DNA from: Corynebacterium sp. Marseille-P3884
GTDB lineage: Bacteria; Actinomycetota; Actinomycetes; Mycobacteriales; Mycobacteriaceae
Assembly (NCBI RefSeq): GCF_017942225.1
Contig: NZ_JAGKSD010000006.1
Span: 62,001-126,000 of the forward strand
Direction: 5' to 3'
DNA length: 64,000 nt
A program made the translations under genes and the position numbers. Under the pieces are notes generated by a model. The model did not search any database and had not been told where the DNA came from. It saw nothing but the letters and a program-made list of their open reading frames with translations. This document shows positions 58,581 through 64,000 of this stretch, piece after piece (positions within the stretch are counted from its first letter, which is position 1; each line of letters opens with the position of its first letter).

Positions 58581-59426
58581 TTATGCCTCCACTTCCCTGC
58601 TGCGGGTGGCACGCAGCTGGAACATAGCGATGGCGACGACAACGACGACGAAGATGACTGCCTTCGCCTGGCCGACGCCCTCGGCGCCCACTCGGTTGAA
58701 CATGGTCTTGACGATGTTGAGGGCGACCATTTCGGTCTGTCCGCCGGGAGCGCCGTCGGTGAGCGCCAGGTTCTGGTCGTAGACCTTGAACGTGTTCGAC
58801 AGCGTCAAAAACAGGCAGATGGTGATCGACGGCATCATCAGCGGAATGGTCACATGCCGCAGCTGTTGCCACTTGGACACACCGTCGATCTCTGCGGCCT
58901 CGATGAGCTCCGGCGGAACGTTCTGCAGGCCGGCGATGTAGATGATCATCATGTAGCCGATGAGCTGCCAGTTCATCAGCATGATGAGGCCCGCGTAGCC
59001 GAAGCGCCAGTCGGCGGAGATCGTGGTCTCGTAATTAGCCAGCACGGCATTGATCATCGACTGCCAGGTGTAGCCCAGCACGATGCCGCCGATCAGGTTC
59101 GGCATGAAGAAGACCGTGCGGAAGAAGTTGGTGCCGCGCAGTTTACGGGTCAAGATCCACGCGATGGCGAATGCGATGACGTTGACGGTGATGATGGACA
59201 CCACCGCGACAAGGATCGTGAACAGCAGCGCGGAGACGAAGCCTTCGCGCTCGCTGAACACGCGGGCGTAGTTGTCCAAACCGACCCAGGTGGCGTCGGT
59301 AATGGTGGTGAATTTAGTGAACGATAGTGCCGTACCGACGATGAACGGCACGAAGAACGCGATGCCGAATGCGAGGAGCGTCGGCAGCACGAAGATCGGG
59401 AAATATTTCTTCAGTGTCTGTTGCAT
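58581..59426 (-). CDS. musF: Maltose-type ABC transporter permease (MalF-like)
   Basis: A 281-residue inner-membrane permease with six TM segments. The EAA loop is ELIEAAEIDGVSKWQQLRHV then TIPLMMPSITI. Conserved segments include GLDNYARVFSEREGF near residue 48 and FFMPNLIGGIVLGYTWQSM. It should pair with MusG as the translocation pore. The ATG has AGGATC upstream and lies 30 bases after musE. Substrate specificity is set by the binding protein and is inferred. Confidence 0.85.
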   Translation of the reverse strand: MQQTLKKYFPIFVLPTLLAFGIAFFVPFIVGTALSFTKFTTITDATWVGLDNYARVFSEREGFVSALLFTILVAVVSIITVNVIAFAIAWILTRKLRGTNFFRTVFFMPNLIGGIVLGYTWQSMINAVLANYETTISADWRFGYAGLIMLMNWQLIGYMMIIYIAGLQNVPPELIEAAEIDGVSKWQQLRHVTIPLMMPSITICLFLTLSNTFKVYDQNLALTDGAPGGQTEMVALNIVKTMFNRVGAEGVGQAKAVIFVVVVVAIAMFQLRATRSREVEA

Positions 59427-59456
59427 GATGTGATCCTGTGGTTGCTCCCGGCCCGC

Positions 59457-60800
59457 CTAATCCAACAGCGCGATCTGGTTGGCCATCTCGTAGTTCCAGT
59501 CTTCCTTGAGCTTGTTCACCAAGTCCTGCCACGTGAGATTTCCGTTGGCGTACTGGGCGAGGTTCTGCCCGTAGAGGTCACGGAACTGCTGGTTCGGGGT
59601 GTACTGGAAGTCCCACGGAAGCGCTTCTGTCTCAGTGTCGTTGAGCGCTTCCTGCACTTGGCGCGCCAGCGGGTCGTCCGGGACGTCGTCGACGCCGTAG
59701 TTCTCGAACGGGGCGATGAAACCGAGGTCGTTGACAACGAGTTCTTTGCCCCGCTCGGACAGGAAGAGCCACTTCAGGAAGTCCCTTGTTGCCTGCTGGT
59801 CTTCCTCGCTGGCTTTGTTGTTGACCGACAGGAAGTTCTCGGTGCCGACGTTGATACCGACGTTCTCCTCGTTCGGCAGCCCCATATACATCGGCATGAA
59901 CTTGACCTTGTCTTCCTTGACCACGTTGCCGCCCTCACCGGAGATCTGACCCCAGGCCCAGTTTCCGTTTTGCACCATGGCTGCTTTGCCAGTGGCGAAT
60001 TCAGCCATGGCGTCGGACACGGCACGCGCAGATGCCAAGCTCGGCTTCACCGTGGAATTCTGCAGATAAAGGTCGAAGAGGTTGTGGTAGTTCTCCCCGT
60101 AGGTGAACTCCACATCGGCCATATCGGAGAAGTCCTGAATGTCGCGGTCGACGATCTCATAATGGAGGGGACCATTCATGAGGTGGTTGGTCCAGCGCCA
60201 TTCCTCACCGGCACCGAGCGATGTCGCGGCGAATACGCCCTCGATGCCTAATTCATCTTTGCGGGCCTGCATGTCCTCAGCGACGGCCTTCAAGTCGTCG
60301 AAGGAGTTGAGCTCCTCCATGGATCCAACCTTCGCGTCCGGCAGCGCGAAGTAGGCGTCCATGATCTCTTCGTTGTAGAGAATGCCGAAGCCCTCCATGG
60401 CAAAGGGAATGCCCACTACTTGGTCATTCGCATTGGTGATCGGCTGAGCGTCGTCCTGCAGAGCCTGGGTGATCTCGTAGTCGGACATGTCGGCCAAGTA
60501 GTCCTTCCAGATGCCGTAGCCTTCTTGGCCGTTGATCTGGAACAACGTTGGCGCGTTGGACTTGGCCATCTCGGCCTTGAGAGTCTGCATGTAGGAACCA
60601 GATGCGGCGGTGACCACTTTGACCGGAACGCCGGTCTGGGCGGTGTACTCTTCCGCGATCTGCTCGAACTGCTCCGCCTGCTCCGGTTTGAAGTTCAGGT
60701 AGTACACGTTCGGGCCGTTGTTCTGCCCGCACGCGGTGAGCAGCGACGCGCTCAACCCGACAGCGGCGACGGCCGCTAGCGCTCGGGTGGTCGGTTGCAT
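59457..60800 (-). CDS. musE: Maltose-type ABC substrate-binding lipoprotein (extracellular family 1)
   Basis: A 447-residue lipoprotein. The signal peptide ends LTAC with the acylated Cys at residue 24. The mature domain starts NVYYLNFKPEQAEQFEQIAE and shows the family 1 features GVPVKVVTAASGSYMQTLKA, TLFQINGQEGYGIWKDYLA, GIPFAMEGFGILYNEEIMDA and GKAAMVQNGNWAWGQI. Aromatic residues suited to stacking on sugars are frequent. The ATG at 60800 has GAGGTACACC upstream and is preferred over 60818. Maltose or maltooligosaccharides are the likely ligands by analogy with C. glutamicum. Confidence 0.85.
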   Translation of the reverse strand: MQPTTRALAAVAAVGLSASLLTACGQNNGPNVYYLNFKPEQAEQFEQIAEEYTAQTGVPVKVVTAASGSYMQTLKAEMAKSNAPTLFQINGQEGYGIWKDYLADMSDYEITQALQDDAQPITNANDQVVGIPFAMEGFGILYNEEIMDAYFALPDAKVGSMEELNSFDDLKAVAEDMQARKDELGIEGVFAATSLGAGEEWRWTNHLMNGPLHYEIVDRDIQDFSDMADVEFTYGENYHNLFDLYLQNSTVKPSLASARAVSDAMAEFATGKAAMVQNGNWAWGQISGEGGNVVKEDKVKFMPMYMGLPNEENVGINVGTENFLSVNNKASEEDQQATRDFLKWLFLSERGKELVVNDLGFIAPFENYGVDDVPDDPLARQVQEALNDTETEALPWDFQYTPNQQFRDLYGQNLAQYANGNLTWQDLVNKLKEDWNYEMANQIALLD

Positions 60801-60839
60801 GGGGTGTACCTCAATCATTGTTCTAGGGGGTGTGGGAAT

Positions 60840-62129
60840 TCAGGGGCTACCGGATATATCGGGATTGTCGGCGGTGTAGATCCGCGCCTCATCGGGCCGC
60901 TCAGGCAAGATGGTGCGGAAATAGGATTCGGCGGCTTCTTCGAGGCGGACATAGCGTGACTCGTTCTCCGAGACGAACCAGCGGTGGTCGAGGATCTCGT
61001 GGAACACCTGAGCGGGCTCGAGCTTGGCTCGCAGAGCGGGCGGGGTGAGCGCCACGATCGGTTCGTACCGGTTCACCAACCAGTCCAGAGCGACGTCCTC
61101 GAGGGAAATGTCACCGTCGTAGTGGAGTGCCCGGTAGACCTCCATTTCACCCAGCAGACGCTGCGCCTGGCGGTCCTGGACATCGAGTCCGGTGAGCTGC
61201 TTGAGCTTGCGGCGGTTAAAGCCGGTGGAAAACACGGCGGGCTCAATGCTCACGCGGTACACATCGACGTTTTCACCGGTGGGATTACCGTCGGAATCCA
61301 CACCGGGCCGGGTGCCGTGGCTGATCTCCGTTTCACCGATATCGAAGCCCAGAGCTTGGATCTTCTCGATGTGCTCGGCGATCTGTCCGAACGCGTCGCC
61401 CTCGACGACCAGCTCGTCGGTCATCAGGCCCCACAGTTCGTGGTAGGTCGCATCAACGGCATTGCCGAGGGCGATGACGTCCACGGAGGCGTCGATAAGC
61501 CCGCCTGCTTGAAGGTCCATGAGTTCGCCGATGATGTTGACGCGGGCGAGCTCGACGTCGTAAAGCCTGCGCCCTTGGGACAAGGGGGCGTGGAACTCAC
61601 CCGTCTCCGCGTCGACAAGGTACGCGGAGAATTCGTCGGCGTCTCGGCGGAACAACGTGTTAGACAGCGACACGTCGCCCCAATAGAAATTCAGCAGGTG
61701 GAGGCGTACAAGCAGAACGGCGAGCGCGCGGATGAGCTTATTGACCGTCTCCGGGCCGAGCGCGCGGCTGAACACGTCGCGGTACGGCAGGGAGAACTCC
61801 AAGTGCTCAGTGACCAGGCACGGAGTGAGCTCCTCGTCGCGTGCGTCGTCGGTGCGGTGCGCGATCACTGCGACCGGCTTCACGCACGGAATGTCGAGAT
61901 CCCGGAGCTTCTTCAACGTCCGGTACTCGTGATAAGCGACGGACTCGCCGATCTCCTTGATCGCTAGCGCCAATCCGCCTGCTGAAATGAGCCGCACCGT
62001 GTGGCGCGAAATACCGCGCGGGTACGCCGCGAGCAGCTCTTCAGGCCAGTCCGCGAGAGGAACAGCCCACGGCAAGCCAAGCAGAACTTGTGCATACGCC
62101 GGCGACTGGACGCTCATTTTCTCGGACAT
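60840..62129 (-). CDS. DUF4032 protein with degenerate kinase-like fold
   Basis: A 429-residue cytosolic protein. The first half resembles a small kinase fold: an ATP-contact-like LALAIKEIGESVAYHEYRTL (Lys and Glu), a catalytic-loop-like NFYWGDVSLSNTLFRRD (Asp and Asn in the right spacing) and AYLVDAETGEFH in place of DFG. The second half carries the DUF4032 region. The family is restricted mainly to actinobacteria, and a similar gene sits in the C. glutamicum mus region. It lies between musK (32-base gap) and musE (39-base gap). It might be a sugar or protein kinase tied to transport; this is inference. A start at 62117 is also possible. Confidence 0.75.
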   Translation of the reverse strand: MSEKMSVQSPAYAQVLLGLPWAVPLADWPEELLAAYPRGISRHTVRLISAGGLALAIKEIGESVAYHEYRTLKKLRDLDIPCVKPVAVIAHRTDDARDEELTPCLVTEHLEFSLPYRDVFSRALGPETVNKLIRALAVLLVRLHLLNFYWGDVSLSNTLFRRDADEFSAYLVDAETGEFHAPLSQGRRLYDVELARVNIIGELMDLQAGGLIDASVDVIALGNAVDATYHELWGLMTDELVVEGDAFGQIAEHIEKIQALGFDIGETEISHGTRPGVDSDGNPTGENVDVYRVSIEPAVFSTGFNRRKLKQLTGLDVQDRQAQRLLGEMEVYRALHYDGDISLEDVALDWLVNRYEPIVALTPPALRAKLEPAQVFHEILDHRWFVSENESRYVRLEEAAESYFRTILPERPDEARIYTADNPDISGSP

Positions 62130-62161
62130 GGACTGCTCACCTCACGGCGCGCGGCAGGCGC

Positions 62162-63280
62162 CTAGATCCTCTTTCCGGTCGCCTTGGAGAACACGTGGAG
62201 TCCGCCCTCGTTGACAGCGACGTGGATGATGTCGCCGCCCTTGATGCCGGACATCGGTGCCACGCGCACGACGATCTTGCCCGCTACGGAATCGTCGGTG
62301 CCCTCTTCGCGCCACTCGCCGCCCACGAGGTGGCCGTAGATATAGGAATCGGAGCCGAGCTCCTCCGTGAAGTCGACCTCGATGGGAACGGTGTGCTCGG
62401 TGCTCTCCGGCACGACGGTGAGCGCCTCCGGGCGGAAGCCGAGGATGACCTGGCCGTTGTCTTCCGGAGTCAGGGCCTGGACATGCTCGGGCGCGAGCGG
62501 AATCGACGCACCGCCGAGCTTGGCCACATTGCCCTCGACGTTGAAGGTGGACAGGTTCATTGCCGGCGAACCGATGAAGCCGGCGACGAAGACGTTATCC
62601 GGGTGTTCGTAGAGTTCGCGCGGGGTGCCCACCTGCTGCAGCACGCCGAAGTTGAGCACGGCGATACGGTCGCCCATCGTGAGCGCCTCAGTCTGGTCGT
62701 GCGTGACGTAGATCGTGGTGACGCCCATCCGGCGCTGCAAGCTGGCGATCTGTGTGCGGGTCTGCACACGCAGCTTGGCGTCCAGGTTGGACAGCGGCTC
62801 GTCCATGAGGAAGACCTGCGGTTCGCGCACGATCGCACGGCCCATGGCCACACGCTGGCGCTGACCGCCCGAAAGGGCCTTCGGCTTGCGGTCCAGGTAC
62901 TCCGTCAGATCGAGGGTCTTCGCGGCTTCCTCGACACGGCGATCGATATCGCTCTTGTCCATGCCCGCAATCTTGAGGGCAAAGCCCATGTTCTCGCGCA
63001 CGGTCATGTGCGGGTACAGCGCATAGTTCTGGAAGACCATCGCGATATCGCGGTCCTTCGGGGACTCGTGCGTGACATCGCGGTCGCCGATCAGGATACG
63101 GCCCTCATTCGTTTCCTCCAGGCCCGCGAGCATGCGCAACGCGGTGGACTTGCCGGAACCAGAGGGGCCGACGAGAACGAGGAACTCACCGTCTGCAATT
63201 TCAAGATCAAGCTTATCGACGCTCGGTTTAACCGCCTTCGGATAAATCCTCGTCGCCTTGTCGTAGGTCACTGTGGCCAT
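62162..63280 (-). CDS. musK: Maltose-type ABC transporter ATP-binding protein (MalK/UgpC family)
   Basis: A 372-residue ATPase. The nucleotide domain (1-235) has Walker A LVGPSGSGKSTALRMLAGLE, signature LSGGQRQRVAMGRAIV, and Walker B VFLMDEPLSNLDAKLR with the switch His in IYVTHDQTEAL. The C-terminal TOBE/OB regulatory domain (about 240-372) is complete. Such proteins energise one or several sugar permeases. The ATG at 63280 has GAGGAGAAGCAC upstream. It is the first gene of the six-gene locus; a palindrome 50 bases upstream may bind its regulator. Confidence 0.92.
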   Translation of the reverse strand: MATVTYDKATRIYPKAVKPSVDKLDLEIADGEFLVLVGPSGSGKSTALRMLAGLEETNEGRILIGDRDVTHESPKDRDIAMVFQNYALYPHMTVRENMGFALKIAGMDKSDIDRRVEEAAKTLDLTEYLDRKPKALSGGQRQRVAMGRAIVREPQVFLMDEPLSNLDAKLRVQTRTQIASLQRRMGVTTIYVTHDQTEALTMGDRIAVLNFGVLQQVGTPRELYEHPDNVFVAGFIGSPAMNLSTFNVEGNVAKLGGASIPLAPEHVQALTPEDNGQVILGFRPEALTVVPESTEHTVPIEVDFTEELGSDSYIYGHLVGGEWREEGTDDSVAGKIVVRVAPMSGIKGGDIIHVAVNEGGLHVFSKATGKRI

Positions 63281-63329
63281 GTGCTTCTCCTCTTCCGGCG
63301 GGCGCGAACCGCCACCGGTCATCCATATT

Positions 63330-63345
63330 TCAAACCTTAGTTTGA
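63330..63345. promoter_or_regulatory. TCAAAC-N4-GTTTGA palindrome between musK and the serine dehydratase gene
   Basis: The perfect inverted repeat TCAAACCTTAGTTTGA lies 50 bases before the musK start in the divergent spacer. A related short CAAAGGTTTG palindrome lies at 63386-63395. Both are candidate operators; the regulator is unknown. Confidence 0.4.
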
Positions 63346-63428
63346 CCCTAACACCAGCTGGCCTGCACTAAGTAGCTCACCTGCTCAAAGGTTTGTGCCC
63401 TTTTCCCCCCGCGTTTACTCTCGTGGAC

Positions 63429-64000
63429 ATGACATCGCATCGTGTTAGCGTGATTGACCTGTTCAGCATCGGCATCGGCCCGTCGTCCTCGCACACCGTT
63501 GGCCCGATGCGCGCCAGCACCGCATTCGTGGAGAAACTCGGCCAGCTCCCCTCGGAAGTTCACATTGAACTGCGCGGTTCTCTCGCCGCCACCGGTGTCG
63601 GCCACGGCACCGACCGCGCCGTCCTCCTCGGCCTGGTGGGCTACACTCCCCTGACTACCGACCAGACCGTCGAGCCTGTCCCGGGAACACCGATTCCCGC
63701 GAAAGGCACCATCTCGGGCCCCGACGGTACTGTCACCTACGAGCTCACCTTCAACCCGAAGCCCGTCGCCGAACACCCCAATTGCCTCATCTTCGACGCA
63801 TGGGCCGCTGACGGCACCCGCCTGGCCAGCCGCACCGAGTACTACTCCGTGGGCGGCGGCTTCATCATGGACCGCGCCGAGATGAACGAAGCCACCTCCG
63901 AAGGAGCCAGCACCGGCATCGCCGCTGCTACCGCAGTCGCTGAGGCGGAGGCTGAAGAGGCAGCTGGATCCGGGGCAGCTGACTTAGACGACGGCACATA
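63429..64000 (+). CDS. sdaA: L-serine dehydratase, 3'-truncated by window edge
   Basis: This [4Fe-4S] enzyme deaminates L-serine to pyruvate and ammonia. Only 190 codons of the usual 450 are present. The N-terminal beta domain is recognisable: VSVIDLFSIGIGPSSSHTVG at the start, RGSLAATGVGHGTDRAVLLG and YYSVGGGFIMD. The iron-sulfur cysteines lie beyond the window. The ATG at 63429 is used; an in-frame GTG two codons earlier is possible and no strong ribosome-binding site is visible. It diverges from musK. Confidence 0.93.
   Translation, partial: MTSHRVSVIDLFSIGIGPSSSHTVGPMRASTAFVEKLGQLPSEVHIELRGSLAATGVGHGTDRAVLLGLVGYTPLTTDQTVEPVPGTPIPAKGTISGPDGTVTYELTFNPKPVAEHPNCLIFDAWAADGTRLASRTEYYSVGGGFIMDRAEMNEATSEGASTGIAAATAVAEAEAEEAAGSGAADLDDGT

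Noticed and set aside
57696..59327. Plus-strand frame rich in Asp, His, Glu and Arg opposite musG and musF
   Set aside because: Charged low-complexity sequence antisense to membrane proteins is a composition artefact.

Overview
This window is chromosomal DNA from a G+C-rich actinobacterium, most likely a Corynebacterium. The evidence is a fused rib/pyr/aro housekeeping arrangement, an mIHF gene in place of an enterobacterial-type IHF, a degenerate actinobacterial PriA, a maltose-type ABC locus organised like the C. glutamicum mus genes, and an McbR-type box (TAGAC-N6-GTCTA) in front of metK. I cannot name the species. Almost all core genes lie on the minus strand. Accessory genes interrupt the core at a few points, and several of these are on the plus strand.

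Reading with minus-strand transcription from high to low coordinates: the right end (56.0-64.0 kb) carries a HEPN-like/CBS fusion gene, a six-gene maltose-type ABC locus (musK, a DUF4032 kinase-like gene, musE, musF, musG, musI) and the start of a serine dehydratase gene on the plus strand. From 55.0 to 38.3 kb comes translation, repair and aromatic biosynthesis: aspS, a phosphotransferase-like gene, rarA, alaS, ruvX, mltG, aroE, an A24 prepilin peptidase, aroC, aroK, aroB, aroQ, pepQ, efp and nusB, followed by a PPK2-type kinase.

From 37.3 to 29.4 kb the core is interrupted by accessory genes: two lipoproteins (one the binding protein of a FrcBCA/Rbs-type sugar ABC transporter), a low-complexity membrane protein, two tandem YbjN-family genes, and a TIGR01777-type epimerase gene split by an IS3-family element. 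The IS is complete at its ends (29567-30814, 4-bp target duplication ATGA). It has a textbook -1 frameshift signal (GGGAAAC plus stem-loop), but an amber codon interrupts its transposase, so it is probably immobile now.

From 29.3 to 19.5 kb is the pyrimidine operon pyrR-pyrB-pyrC-carA-carB-pyrF, then mihF, gmk and rpoZ. An accessory pair follows: a four-cysteine (DUF3558-like) lipoprotein and a 589-residue Gly/Ala-rich protein with a YxxxD motif, possibly linked to type VII secretion. Then come coaBC and metK, a plus-strand island of a two-gene membrane-protein unit and a secreted polysaccharide deacetylase, and the translation/repair/riboflavin run priA-def-fmt-rsmB-rpe-ribD-ribE-ribBA-ribH, a PH-domain membrane protein and uvrC, which is cut by the left edge.

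No tRNA, rRNA, CRISPR array, phage or replication origin was seen, and no gene-free stretch exceeds 300 bases. The best candidates for a second look are the IS-split epimerase with its frameshift cassette, the Gly/Ala-rich protein with its lipoprotein partner, the HEPN-CBS protein, a 102-bp element with perfect 16-bp terminal inverted repeats next to musI, and several palindromic operator candidates.
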